Shown: positions 28,328-37,170 of the stretch, piece after piece
Numbering within the stretch: the stretch's first letter is position 1
Layout of the letters: each line of letters starts with the position of its first letter
Origin: DATBGO01 sp963785765
GTDB lineage: Bacteria; Actinomycetota; Actinomycetes; Streptosporangiales; Streptosporangiaceae
Length of the DNA: 64,000 bases
Direction of reading: 5' to 3'
NCBI GenBank assembly: GCA_963785765.1
Contig: CAWAWM010000002.1
Coordinates: 1 to 64,000 of the forward strand
Made by a program: the position numbers and the translations under genes
The notes under the pieces: generated by a model
What the model was told of the DNA's origin: nothing
Database searches by the model: none
What the model saw: only the letters and a program-made list of their open reading frames with translations

Positions 28328-29854
28328 ATGAAATGCAGTAAGCCTGCTTTAGGAACCGTACTTCTCGCCGCTGTCAGCGTGGGCCTGCTCGGGTTCGCGG
28401 CTCCTGCCGTGGCGGCTCCGGCCCTCGGAGCCAGCCCGGCGTCTGCCGCCGGGACGTTCGTCAAGGCGTTTTCGGCCATCGTCAGCAAGTCCCAGGTCAA
28501 CCTGAGCCCGGTCGATGTGCAGGCGACGTCGGACGGCGGCTCCATCGCGCTGTCGGAGACCGAGACAGCCAAGGGCCTGGGCGTGGACTGGCTGGTCAAG
28601 CTCAGCTCCGCCGGCACCCCGCAGTGGCAGGAGGAGGTTGGCTGCTCAAGCCCGAATGGCGCGCCGGGCGACTACGCCGACGGCGTCTCGGTGCAGCAGA
28701 CATCCGACGGCGGTTACATCGTGGGTGGCGGGGCCATCGACTGCGGGTCGGGCAGCACGTGCCCGCCGCTGAGCGGGCAGTCGTGCGCCCTGGTCGAGAA
28801 GCTAAGCTCGGCGGGCCAACTCACCTGGGCCCGCGCGTATGCGGCGGGTCCGGATGGCAGCGAAATCAATCAGATCAGGCAAACCGCCGACGGCGGGTAT
28901 GTCGCGGCCGGCAGCGTCACCGAGTCGAGCGGGGAACCGGCGGCGGTGATCCTCAGGCTCGACAGTTCAGGAAACGTGCAGTGGCAGCAGGACCTCGAGC
29001 CGGCAGCGGGCACCAGCGGGGCGGTCTTCAACTCCGTCCAGCAAACCTCGGCCGGCGGCTACGTCGCGGCGGGCACCTATTACCTGCCCAACAGCGAGGG
29101 AATCCCGGAAGGCCAGGTGCTGGTGGCCGAGTTCGGCTCGGGCGGCAGCCTCAGCTGGCAGCACGGCTTCGCAACCGTCAGCAACGGCACACCCACCAGC
29201 GACTCCAACGCGACCTCCATCATCCAGACCGCAGACGCCGGCTACGCCGTCGCCGGCGGCTGGTCCAACCGCACGTTCAACGGCGGGAACGGGGCGCGGG
29301 GCGCCCTGCTGCTCAAGCTCGACTCCAGCGGGAACCTGCAGTGGCAGCAGGCCTACAGCGGCGGCCTGTACCACGGCACCGTCATCGGGTCGTACGCCTA
29401 CTCGCTGCACCAGACCAGCGACGGCGGTTACGTGCTGGCCGGCGACGAAGACATTGAGCAGCCCGAAGTGACGATCGAGCCATGGATCGCGAAAGTAAGC
29501 TCCAGCGGCAGCCTGCTGTGGCAGCACTTGTACTACCAGGTGTACAAGCCGACGGGCCTGCCGCTGTCTGAGGATTTCTCCGGCGCGGCGATGACCTCGG
29601 CCAGCGGGTTTGTGGCTGTCGGGCCGACAGAAGACTACAGCACTGGGAACGACGAGTTGTATGTCGCCCAGACCGACAGCTCCGGGAACGCCGGAACCTG
29701 CGCCGACGAGTACGCCGGCACACCGCTGCAGGCCATCAGCCCGCAACTGACCGCCGTCGCGCCGTCGCTGCCCGTTCAGACGGCCACCACCTCCGCGGCC
29801 AGCTCGCCGATCGCGACAACGGCGACCTCGATCAGCACCCAGACCGACTGCTGA
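28328..29854 (+). CDS. Secreted repeat protein (predicted beta-propeller)
   Basis: A 508-residue protein with an N-terminal signal peptide (LLAAVSVGLLGFAAPAVAAP) and about seven repeats built around QTSDGGYVLAG, SSGNLQWQQ and similar motifs, typical of bacterial beta-propeller proteins. The C-terminus is a Ser/Thr/Ala-rich tail without a clear anchor, so it is probably secreted. Role unknown; adhesion or carbohydrate binding is possible. The ATG at 28328 follows AGGGAGC. It stands alone, 200 bp from flank repeat L. Confidence 0.8.
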   Translation: MKCSKPALGTVLLAAVSVGLLGFAAPAVAAPALGASPASAAGTFVKAFSAIVSKSQVNLSPVDVQATSDGGSIALSETETAKGLGVDWLVKLSSAGTPQWQEEVGCSSPNGAPGDYADGVSVQQTSDGGYIVGGGAIDCGSGSTCPPLSGQSCALVEKLSSAGQLTWARAYAAGPDGSEINQIRQTADGGYVAAGSVTESSGEPAAVILRLDSSGNVQWQQDLEPAAGTSGAVFNSVQQTSAGGYVAAGTYYLPNSEGIPEGQVLVAEFGSGGSLSWQHGFATVSNGTPTSDSNATSIIQTADAGYAVAGGWSNRTFNGGNGARGALLLKLDSSGNLQWQQAYSGGLYHGTVIGSYAYSLHQTSDGGYVLAGDEDIEQPEVTIEPWIAKVSSSGSLLWQHLYYQVYKPTGLPLSEDFSGAAMTSASGFVAVGPTEDYSTGNDELYVAQTDSSGNAGTCADEYAGTPLQAISPQLTAVAPSLPVQTATTSAASSPIATTATSISTQTDC

Positions 29855-30052
29855 CGCCATCGCGACGCACCCGCGGGCCAGCTGTCAGCCCGGCAGCCTG
29901 ATCCGGGCCTGGCCCGCCCGCGGGTCCGCCGTGCCCGGTACTGTCGGGGGCCGGGCGGGCATCTCCGGTGCGCGGCGGAACAGAACTGTTCGTTCTGAGC
30001 GGCATCGCTTCCGCCACCGGATCTGATGCTGCGCGCGCCGAGTCGGCGTTAT

Positions 30053-30448
30053 GCGCCCATTTGCCAGCCATCCCGTGTCGCCGACGGTGACCGTGAGCGC
30101 ACCGTGATCGGGATATATGCGCTCCGCTGCTGTCCGCGCTGGAGTGCGGGGCCATTCTGCACCTGGCGCCCGACGGCACTCAGGCGACGAAGCGGCAGGC
30201 GCCACGTCGCACTGTGATGATCACGGCTGATTGTGTTCCGTGGCTGTTCCGTCAAATGGGCGCTCGGCACCGCAATAGCCCAGGGCGGCGGATCCGGCGC
30301 GGTCGTTCCGGCCGGTATCACTGCAGTTCAGGGCCATGTTGACCGGCGATGACCAGGGAGGACCCAGGCGAACGCACGGTAGCCAGGACCGTGCACTTTC
30401 AGCGCCACGGATGATCTTGCGTACTGGTCCTGACCTGGGATTTTGCTG
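30053..30448. repeat. Flank repeat L, copy 1
   Basis: About 395 bp homologous to 38145-38537, beginning TGCGCCCATTTGCCAGCCAT and running to the tRNA-Tyr fragment. Scattered substitutions and short indels separate the copies. No protein is recognised. It contains paired TGTTCCGT words. It probably represents one end of an integrative element next to its attachment core. Confidence 0.85.
30234..30252. repeat. Paired TGTTCCGT words (possible integrase arm sites)
   Basis: TGTTCCGT occurs at 30234-30241 and 30245-30252, one helical turn apart, about 200 bp from the tRNA-Tyr core. The pair is conserved at 38327-38334 and 38338-38345. The arrangement parallels the GTGGTTCCCG pair near the tRNA-Val fragment. 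Function inferred. Confidence 0.4.
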
Positions 30449-30499
30449 GGTGGCAGGTGTTGGGTTCGAACCAACGTAGGCTTAGCCGACGGTTTACAG
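30449..30499 (-). repeat. tRNA-Tyr 3'-half repeat, copy 2 (candidate att site)
   Basis: Same sequence as the copy at 16052 apart from one T missing in the anticodon-loop run (GGTTTACAG instead of GGTTTTACAG on the plus strand) and one extra G just outside. This damage shows the copy is not a working tRNA. Its right flank is unlike the other copies. Confidence 0.85.
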
Positions 30500-30908
30500 A
30501 CGGACCTCCTTCACCGCACAGCAAGCCGCTGACCTGCCGCGTTACGGCCAAGTCCCGCTCACGCGATGACGGTGTTCCGTCCAGGTTCCGTGCGTTCCCA
30601 TCTTCGCGTTCGCACCAGGTCAGAGGCGGTTCCAGGATTCGCGACCCAGGCCAGGCGCCAGCAGACGGCCCAGTTCCGCTGCGGGAACCATGGCCGCCTG
30701 GGCCGGCGATCCGGCAGGGTAGGCAGGCATGCTTTACCTTTGCCAGGACGGCTGTCATCGCCGCCTGAATACTGAACCGGTCTGTCTTTCCCGGTAATGC
30801 TCTGATTGCCAAGGTCCACGGTAGTGATGTGCCGCTGGCTGACCCGCTCCAGCAAGTCTGCGAGCTGGGGGCCGGTCTGTGCTTCCGCCGCGTACCGGCG
30901 ACGGACAG
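30500..30908. other. No gene recognised right of tRNA-Tyr copy 2
   Basis: This flank is unique among the five copies. Open frames show no domain. Confidence 0.4.
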
Positions 30909-31316
30909 TCAGGCGAGGAGGTGCTCGACCGTCGCACCGGCAGTTTCGTAGGTTGCGGTGGCCCGCTGGTCGAGACTGAGCAAAGTAGCCCGATGCTCAG
31001 CGGCGGTGAAAGCGATCAGGGCATCGTAGGCGGGGCCGCCCAGGATCCGCCCGGCCGCCACTGTGGCGAGAAGCTCCTGGTAACCGGTCTCGGACAGGGT
31101 AAGGAATGGCTCGGTGAACCGCTCGGTAATGAAAGCGTGCACGATCGACGGATGGGCACGGTGCGGCGGCGGCAGCCGGGTCAGCACGGAGTAGGACTCA
31201 ACCGCCGCGTGCGCGACCAGACGCGGCCGGCTTGCCATGGCCTTGCGCGCGATGGCGTGATGCTCGTGCCAGGTGGCGAAGGCCGCGATTACCACGCTGG
31301 AATCCACGGCCCTCAT
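30909..31316 (-). CDS. vapC: VapC-like PIN-domain toxin with truncated antitoxin
   Basis: A 135-residue PIN protein. Expected acidic residues appear as the aspartate in MRAVDSSVVIAAF, the glutamate in HAAVESYSVLTRL, the aspartate in AYDALIAFTAAEH and the aspartate in LLSLDQRATATY. The start codon overlaps the end of the short antitoxin frame (ATGA). Full length and intact, so it may still be a toxic ribonuclease unless the remaining antitoxin peptide neutralises it. Confidence 0.85.
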   Translation of the reverse strand: MRAVDSSVVIAAFATWHEHHAIARKAMASRPRLVAHAAVESYSVLTRLPPPHRAHPSIVHAFITERFTEPFLTLSETGYQELLATVAAGRILGGPAYDALIAFTAAEHRATLLSLDQRATATYETAGATVEHLLA

Positions 31317-31420
31317 CGGCGGATGCGCTCTAGCGTGTCCCGCACCAGGTCGGCCGTCAGCACGGGCATCTCCGCACCTGCGACGGCAGCCACGCCGTCA
31401 CCCTCATCCACCAGCCTCAT
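31313..31420 (-). pseudogene. vapB: C-terminal remnant of AbrB-type antitoxin
   Basis: Just before vapC the frame reads MRLVDEGDGVAAVAGAEMPV and LTADLVRDTLERIRR, ending in a TGA that overlaps the vapC ATG. This resembles the toxin-binding C-terminal end of AbrB/SpoVT-type antitoxins; the N-terminal DNA-binding half (usually ~45 residues) is not found upstream. A 35-residue peptide could still be made from the internal ATG. If so it could bind the toxin but not repress the operon. Confidence 0.55.
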
Positions 31421-31489
31421 CGGCGCCGCCGTCGGAGCGTGGGGGCTGTGGCCGGGCTCGCTCCTGGATGCGCGGCTGACTGGCGGGTT

Positions 31490-31879
31490 TCAGGGCGGCG
31501 GCCAGGGCCCGATCGGCTTGCCGATCTCCCACTCGTGCCCGAACGGATCGACGATCCGGCCCAGCCGCCAGCCGTGCTCATCGCCAACGGCGGACTTCTG
31601 CGTGGCGCCGGCGCCGATCGCCCGCCGCACCACAGCGTCGGGGTCATCGGCCACCAGCAGGGCCCGGCTCGTCGCACCGCCGATCGCGCCCGGGCTGAAT
31701 CGTCCGCTGTCCGGCCCGGCCGCTGCCACCCAGAACGCCGCCTCGCCGACGGCAAGCTGCGCGACGATGTCATCGCCCTGCCCGGCCTGGTGCAGGACGC
31801 GTGCCCCGAACGCGTCCGCGTAGAAAGCGACAGCCTGGCCAGCACGCTCGACCCACAGCTCCGGCTGGATACTCGTCAT
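31490..31879 (-). CDS. VOC-family (glyoxalase/PhnB-like) protein
   Basis: A 129-residue protein with a paired beta-alpha-beta-beta-beta VOC fold: ELWVERAGQAVAFYADAFGA at the start and GWRLGRIVDPFGHEWEIGKP at the end, close to PhnB-like members. Function unknown; VOC proteins include glyoxalases, dioxygenases and drug-binding proteins. It is separated from the toxin gene by about 70 bp. Confidence 0.8.
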   Translation of the reverse strand: MTSIQPELWVERAGQAVAFYADAFGARVLHQAGQGDDIVAQLAVGEAAFWVAAAGPDSGRFSPGAIGGATSRALLVADDPDAVVRRAIGAGATQKSAVGDEHGWRLGRIVDPFGHEWEIGKPIGPWPPP

Positions 31880-32196
31880 CCGCCCACTGTCGCAGTTCGG
31901 AGCGGACAGCGGACAGCAGATACTGCCGCGTGCCGGATCGCCCGCCCATGCCCGCGCGTCGTGTGAGTTTCGGTCGTTAGATGTCCTTGAAGCCCACGCG
32001 AGCCGTTAACCGATCTCCGTCTCCGGTCCGCTGTTGTGACAGTCAGCACTGCCTGCTGCTTCTCGGCCGCTGCCAGCGTCGCAAGGGCTCCGTCTGGGAA
32101 GCGGGTAGGCAAGGTGCGCACAACTTCGCCCAGAAGCGACGCCCACTCGATCCAGCCATCAGCACACTGCTCATTTAGAGTGCCCGGCAATAGGGA
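31880..32196. other. No gene recognised
   Basis: Short stretch between a VOC gene and an IS remnant; no domain is readable on either strand. Confidence 0.4.
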
Positions 32197-32385
32197 TCAT
32201 TTCAGTCGCTTGGTCGTGGGCCGGGTGTCCCAGCGGTAGTGCTTGCGGGCACGCTGGATGAGCTGCCGGATAGTGACGAGCGCGGCGAGGTAGGGGTAGA
32301 AGTCCGCGATCTTGGCGTTGCGCTCGGTGCACCGCCTCAGCTTGCCGTAGCCATTCATCCACGCATGCGCCTTGCCGGAAGTCGA
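32197..32385 (-). pseudogene. IS transposase C-terminal remnant (IS5-like)
   Basis: The minus strand reads KAHAWMNGYGKLRRCTERNA, KIADFYPYLAALVTIRQLIQ, RARKHYRWDTRPTTKRLK-stop. The conserved tail RARxxYRWDxRPTTxRLK is seen at the end of IS5-type DDE transposases of actinobacteria. Only about 55 residues remain. Confidence 0.65.
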
Positions 32386-32639
32386 CCCGGTCAGGCGGGC
32401 GTTCCGGAGCTTTCCGGCTTCCGGCGGCCAGGTCTTTCAGGTGGCGGCACGCGACCGGCGGCTGGTTGCCATCGCGCAGGCGCCCACCGCCGACTCGCTA
32501 GCCGCGGCGCGCAACGCCGCGCTCTAGCAGACACCCTGGGCAGTCCTGCGCAGCGTCCCGGGGACACCGAAACGCCTCTCGCTGGGCCACCCGGCTGACT
32601 GCCGGAGCCCGGCAGATCGCGCGCTCTGTCCAGGCGGGT

Positions 32640-33308
32640 TCAGTTTGGCGCTGCTTCTGCACCGGGAAACAACGATACCGTGCTGCCCCGGATCCAGGCT
32701 GAATTCTGATATCGCATCAGCCCGGTCAGTGCCGCGGCGGCGACGACCACGCCGGCGACAAGCGCCGCTACCAGCGAGTGGCCAGAAGCTACGGCCGCGA
32801 GCAACCCGCCGGCCGAGCCGGCCAGTACCGCGGTGATCACGGCGACCATCCCGGCGACGGTCAGGAATTGCTGCCACAGGCCGATCCCCAGTCCCTGGGT
32901 GGGCAGCCGTTCCGCGGGGTTGAGCAGGTAGCCGGCCAGCTCGGGAGCGTGATCGAAGTAATAGTCGCGGAGCTGCGCGATACGGCGCGCGTATGCAAGG
33001 TCCTCGATCCCTGACTGCAGCACCCGGTGGAACGTCGCCAGCCCCACGAAGGCCAGCATGGGCAGGAGAATGAGCCCGAACAGGTAGAACGCCACGCCGG
33101 TCTTGGCGGCGGTGGCGACGAGCCCGAGGGCAATCAGGCCGCCGGATACCGCGCCAAGGAAAACGCTCGCCCGGCCGGTGGACTCCGAGATCGTCGACGA
33201 GCGAGCACCCTGCAGCGTGAAGTGCTCCGTGGTCACAAACGTGACCGCCGCCGGGCGCGGATCGCCATCAGCATGGTAAGGCTTGTTGCCTCGGTCAGTG
33301 TCGTCCAC
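32640..33308 (-). CDS. Integral membrane protein of unknown function
   Basis: About 222 residues with membrane segments VFLGAVSGGLIALGLVATA, VAFYLFGLILLPMLAFVGLA, and two C-terminal spans (FLTVAGMVAVITAVLAG, HSLVAALVAGVVVAAAALTG). Between them lies a charged loop with LQSGIEDLAYARRIAQLRDY. No family name is certain. GTG at 33308 (VDDTDRG...) is preferred to the upstream ATG at 33416 because the extra N-terminal residues look random. Confidence 0.7.
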   Translation of the reverse strand: MDDTDRGNKPYHADGDPRPAAVTFVTTEHFTLQGARSSTISESTGRASVFLGAVSGGLIALGLVATAAKTGVAFYLFGLILLPMLAFVGLATFHRVLQSGIEDLAYARRIAQLRDYYFDHAPELAGYLLNPAERLPTQGLGIGLWQQFLTVAGMVAVITAVLAGSAGGLLAAVASGHSLVAALVAGVVVAAAALTGLMRYQNSAWIRGSTVSLFPGAEAAPN

Positions 33309-33408
33309 GATCTTCCGTCTCCGATCCCGCACGCAGGCCGCCCGGGCTGTGAGTAGAGGGAGGCCATCGCGGCGTCGTTCGACATCCCCCAGATCGGCGG
33401 CCTCGCGC

Positions 33409-33903
33409 TCAGGCAACCACCAGTTCGGCGAGGCGGGTCAACGAATTGTCCAGGTGGTCGGGGGAGAAAGGTGGAAACTGGCCCTGTTGGCGCACCACCT
33501 CGGGTACCGCCGACCAATCGTAAGAGAGCCTGACCTCGGTCTCGGACGGGCCGAGCGGAGCCAGGTCGTAGCGCCAGATCCAGCCACCGAAGCGGACGTT
33601 GCCGTCGCCTGGGTCGTGCCCCGGCTCCCAGGAGATGGCATGGGGCGGATCGAACACCTCGACCCGATTGGCCATCTCGTAGTTCCCATTCGGATGGTTG
33701 GCGTGGTACATGCCCATGCGGAAGATCTGCCCCGACGCCGTCAGGGGTTGACGGTCGAGGGGATCGCGGACCCAGCCCGTGCCGTCAATCGCGGCATGTT
33801 TCGCGGGGTCGGTGAGGATCGCGAAGATGGCCTCGGCCGGGGCCTTGATGGTAATGCTCACGCTGATCGTTGCGTTCGCCACGGCTACTGACTCCTGTCT
33901 CAT
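33409..33903 (-). CDS. SRPBCC-family protein (polyketide cyclase-like)
   Basis: A 164-residue START-like protein: ISVSITIKAPAEAIFAILTD at the N-terminus, DPPHAISWEPGHDP in the middle and a C-terminal helix (SPDHLDNSLTRLAELVVA). Such proteins bind hydrophobic ligands and include aromatase/cyclases. It begins a minus-strand run with a DHFR-like reductase, an SDR and a VOC protein ahead of it. Confidence 0.82.
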   Translation of the reverse strand: MRQESVAVANATISVSITIKAPAEAIFAILTDPAKHAAIDGTGWVRDPLDRQPLTASGQIFRMGMYHANHPNGNYEMANRVEVFDPPHAISWEPGHDPGDGNVRFGGWIWRYDLAPLGPSETEVRLSYDWSAVPEVVRQQGQFPPFSPDHLDNSLTRLAELVVA

Positions 33904-33976
33904 GTGCTGGAACCAATACGAATGTCATGCGCAGCCCGAGCTTCAGGTCGATTTGTGCGACATCCTGACCAGCCCG

Positions 33977-34522
33977 TTACGCGCTGAGGTGAGCGGGCAC
34001 GTAGGTGAGGATCACCGACCCGTTCTCCAGGCTCCTCTCATCGGTGAGCCTGAGGCGGAGCACTGAGGTGTCCACGTCTTCGAACAGTCGCTGGCCTGCG
34101 CCGGCCACGACGGGCCTGACCCAGAATCGGAACTCGTCGATCAGCTGGTCTCGCACGAGCGTGTCGTCGAAGCGGCTGGTGCCGTATTTGATGAGGTCCT
34201 TGCCGGGCTGGTCCTTCAGCCGGGCGATCGCGCTGGATGGGTCGGGGCCGAGGAGGGTGGCATTCCATGTGGCTTCGGTCAGTGAGCGAGATGCGACGTA
34301 CTTGGGCATGGCGTTGATGAGGTCGATGTAGGGGTTGCCGGAGACGTGGCCCCAGTTCGCGAAGAACTTCTCGTAAGTCACCCGGCCCATGACGAACGCG
34401 CCGTAATTACCCAGCTCCTCCATGGACAACGCCGCGTCCTCGGCGTCGAAGTCGGCCCACCGTTCGGGCGCTTCGATGACGCCATCGAGCGAGACGAGAA
34501 CCGATTCGATCAGTTTGCGCAT
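33977..34522 (-). CDS. Dihydrofolate-reductase-family (RibD_C-like) protein
   Basis: A 181-residue protein starting MRKLIESVLVSLDGVIEAPE, with NYGAFVMGRVTYEKFFANWG, LKDQPGKDLIKYGTSRFDDT and FRFWVRPVVAGAGQRLFEDV. This is the RibD C-terminal/DHFR-like fold typical of NADPH reductases of unknown substrate (YyaP/YwjB group). Not a true folate DHFR. Intact and probably co-transcribed with its neighbours (45-75 bp gaps). Confidence 0.85.
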   Translation of the reverse strand: MRKLIESVLVSLDGVIEAPERWADFDAEDAALSMEELGNYGAFVMGRVTYEKFFANWGHVSGNPYIDLINAMPKYVASRSLTEATWNATLLGPDPSSAIARLKDQPGKDLIKYGTSRFDDTLVRDQLIDEFRFWVRPVVAGAGQRLFEDVDTSVLRLRLTDERSLENGSVILTYVPAHLSA

Positions 34523-34567
34523 AGTCGTTCTCTTTCTCCGAGTGCCCGGCGTGTCTGACGTCCGGCT

Positions 34568-35296
34568 TCAGTCCCTCTCGTTGCTTATGCCTTGCGCGAG
34601 CGCCGCCAGCTGGCGCTCGAGCGCCTTGGCCGCGCTGTTGCTCCAGCCCTCAGCCAGGGACTGGGACATGGGATCGGGGAAGATGTCCTCCTCTTCTTTC
34701 TCGATGGCGTCGAAGATGGCTCGCGCGACGGACTCCGGGGAGGCCTTGGGTATGTCGACGGTGCGGGTCATGTCGGTGTCCACCATGCCGGTGAGGACGG
34801 CGTGGACCCGCACGCCCCGTCCGGCCAGCAGGGCGCGCAGCGATTGCGTCAGGTTGAACGCGGCTGCCTTCGAGATCGAGTAGGCCGGGATCAGCGGGAA
34901 CGCGGCGAGGGCGTTGGTCGACAGATTGTTGACGATGGCTCCGCGGGAACGAGTCAGTTGCGGCAGGAAGGCCTGGGTCACGCCGAGGGTGCCGAAGAGG
35001 TTGACGGCGAGGGTGCGTTCGAGCACGGCACGATCGCTCAGGTCGTCGTAGAGCGCGATGCCGGCGTTGTTGATGAGGATGTCGAGAGAGCTGACTGTCT
35101 CGGCAGCCTCCTGGATCTGCGCCGCGCTGGTCACGTCCAGGGTCAGCGGCGTGACGCGCTCGTCTGGGTGGGTCAGCGGCACACGCGTGCCGGCATACAC
35201 CCGCTTCGCGTCCCTGCTGAGCGCTTCTTCGACGAGCGCCTGGCCGATGCCGCGGTTGGCTCCGGTCACCAGGATTGTCTTTTCTGTGATGATCAT
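34568..35296 (-). CDS. Short-chain dehydrogenase/reductase
   Basis: A 242-residue classical SDR. The NAD(P)-binding motif TGANRGIG is at the N-terminus, followed by NNAG in DILINNAGIALYDD. The catalytic S-Y-K set is NNLSTNALAAFPLIPAYSIS ending in the YSISK motif. Substrate unknown. It lies 45 bp from the DHFR-like gene on the same strand. Confidence 0.88.
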   Translation of the reverse strand: MIITEKTILVTGANRGIGQALVEEALSRDAKRVYAGTRVPLTHPDERVTPLTLDVTSAAQIQEAAETVSSLDILINNAGIALYDDLSDRAVLERTLAVNLFGTLGVTQAFLPQLTRSRGAIVNNLSTNALAAFPLIPAYSISKAAAFNLTQSLRALLAGRGVRVHAVLTGMVDTDMTRTVDIPKASPESVARAIFDAIEKEEEDIFPDPMSQSLAEGWSNSAAKALERQLAALAQGISNERD

Positions 35297-35442
35297 GTCT
35301 GTTCCTTCGGTTGTGGTGGGTGATCGGGTTGGGTCAGGACTGCGGGCGAAGTCAGGCAGCGGCGAGTCGAGCAGCGCTGCTCCGCTGGACAGGGTGATTA
35401 CGACGGTTTCCGGCTCCGCCCTGGATTTATGCGCTGCTCGCG

Positions 35443-35817
35443 TTACCGCTCCTGCAGCACCTCGAGGATGTTTCCGGCTGGGTCCTTGAACCAGGCGGCG
35501 ATGAACGGGCCGCCGCTCCGGGTGATGCCCCGCTCGTCCTGGTCCATCCCGTCGTATCGCTCGAACTGGACGCCGTGGTTGGTCAGCTCGCTGACCGCGG
35601 CTTCGATGTCGTCCACCTGGAACATGAAGGCGGTGTAGGTGGCGGGGGTGTGGTCTGGCTTCGGGTACACCCGGGCGTCATGGCCGCCCGGCAGGTGCAG
35701 GGTGAGCAGTCCGTGCTGCTCGGAGACCCGGACCCCGAGTGTCTCGCCGTAGAACTTTCTGGCCTGAGCCAGGTCGTTGACGGCGAATGCGCTGAATACT
35801 TTTGTGTCCGTGAACAT
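35443..35817 (-). CDS. VOC-family protein
   Basis: A 124-residue glyoxalase/bleomycin-resistance-type protein: VFSAFAVNDLAQARKFYGET at the start and PFIAAWFKDPAGNILEVLQE at the end. The final DPxGNxLEVL matches the second metal-binding glutamate of VOC enzymes. Likely acts on a small metabolite; exact role unknown. It follows the ECF sigma factor by about 70 bp. Confidence 0.85.
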   Translation of the reverse strand: MFTDTKVFSAFAVNDLAQARKFYGETLGVRVSEQHGLLTLHLPGGHDARVYPKPDHTPATYTAFMFQVDDIEAAVSELTNHGVQFERYDGMDQDERGITRSGGPFIAAWFKDPAGNILEVLQER

Positions 35818-35886
35818 GGCATTCTCCTGATCTGATCGCGTCTTTCAGGAGGATGACGAATGACGGGTGCCGGGACCGGACACGCT

Positions 35887-37155
35887 CTAGGAAATTTTCA
35901 GGCTCTCGATCCGCCGCTCGTAGGACATACGCTCGGCCGGGCTCCGGGCCAGCGCAATGGCGCGCTCATAGCTGTCCCGGGCCGCGGCGTGGTGGCCGGC
36001 CCGCCGTTCCAGGTCGGCCCGGGCCGCCCAGTAGAAGGGGTACCGTGACAGCTTCTGCTCGTCGGCCAAGGCGATGAGCTCGCGGCGGCCCTCGTCGAGG
36101 CCGTCCCGTTCGGCCAGGGCCAGCGCGCGGTTCAGCGCCACGATCGGGCTCCAGGACTGCTGGGCGAGAACCTGGTAGAAGCCGACGATCCGGTCCCAGT
36201 CGGTCTTCTGGATCGACGGCGCTATCGCGTGCTCACAGGCGATGCCGGCCTCCAGATGCCAGCGGGACATGTGATCCCCGGTGGCCGAGCGGGCGAGGTG
36301 CATCAGACCGCGCTCAATGCGCGCCCGATCCCAGCGGCTCCGGTCCTGGTCCTCGAGGGGAACGAACACACCGTGCTCGTCACGGCGTGTGGACAGGCGG
36401 GCGGAGTCGAAGCAGAACAAGGCGGCCAGGGCGCGCGCGTCCGGATGCGCCGTCGCCTTGGCGTCCAGCAGCAGCTCGGTAAGACGCAGCGCGTCCTCGC
36501 ACATGAACGGACGTACCGGATCCTGCGGGCTGCTGCCGTGGTAGCCCTCGCTGAACAGCAGATAAAGCGCTCGCAGGACGGAATCTCGTCGGGTATCAAT
36601 GTCAGGCAGGTTCTCCACGTCGGGCAACCGGCCCATCTCACGCAGCCGACCGCGACCCCGGTGCAGGCGTCTGTCGATGGTCTGGGTGTCGACCAGGAAC
36701 GCCTGACCGATCTCCTTGGCGGACAAACCACACAGCCACCGCAGGATCAGTGTCACGTGCGTCTCGCGGTTCAGGCCGGGATCGCAAACCGCGAACATCA
36801 TCGCCAGCTGGCTGGCGCCCTCGGCGGCCGGGGCCAATGCCGCCTCGATCGTGTCAGTCAGTGCCGTCGTCGTCGCCAGCTCGGGCAGGAACGAGCGGCG
36901 GCGCTGTTCCCGGCGGATGATGTCGATCGCCCGGTTGTGCGCGGTCCGGATGATCCACGCCTTAGGATCCTGCGGCAACCCGAAGCGCCAGGCGTGCATG
37001 GCACTCGCGAGCGCGTCGTGCACGACGTCCTCGGCTAGCGGGATGTTCGACGGGCCTAGGACCCGGGTCAGCGCGCTGACCAGGTGCGCGTACTCCTTCC
37101 TGAACAGGTCCTCAACCAGCTCCGTAGATGAAACGGCGGCGAGCTTTTCGTCCAC
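35887..37155 (-). CDS. ECF sigma factor with C-terminal extension (ECF42-like)
   Basis: A 422-residue sigma-70 family protein. Region 2 reads EYAHLVSALTRVLGPSNIPL then AEDVVHDALASAMHAWR and WIIRTAHNRAIDIIRREQRR. Region 4 reads LCGLSAKEIGQAFLVDTQTI DRRLHRGRGRLRE (split here for length). A ~220-residue C-terminal helical, TPR-like domain follows. This layout, next to a YCII/DGPF gene, is the ECF42 pattern. No anti-sigma factor is present; the C-terminal domain probably controls activity. Expected targets include the adjacent YCII gene. Confidence 0.88.
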   Translation of the reverse strand: MDEKLAAVSSTELVEDLFRKEYAHLVSALTRVLGPSNIPLAEDVVHDALASAMHAWRFGLPQDPKAWIIRTAHNRAIDIIRREQRRRSFLPELATTTALTDTIEAALAPAAEGASQLAMMFAVCDPGLNRETHVTLILRWLCGLSAKEIGQAFLVDTQTIDRRLHRGRGRLREMGRLPDVENLPDIDTRRDSVLRALYLLFSEGYHGSSPQDPVRPFMCEDALRLTELLLDAKATAHPDARALAALFCFDSARLSTRRDEHGVFVPLEDQDRSRWDRARIERGLMHLARSATGDHMSRWHLEAGIACEHAIAPSIQKTDWDRIVGFYQVLAQQSWSPIVALNRALALAERDGLDEGRRELIALADEQKLSRYPFYWAARADLERRAGHHAAARDSYERAIALARSPAERMSYERRIESLKIS

Positions 37156-37170
37156 GAGCGTCAGAACCGA

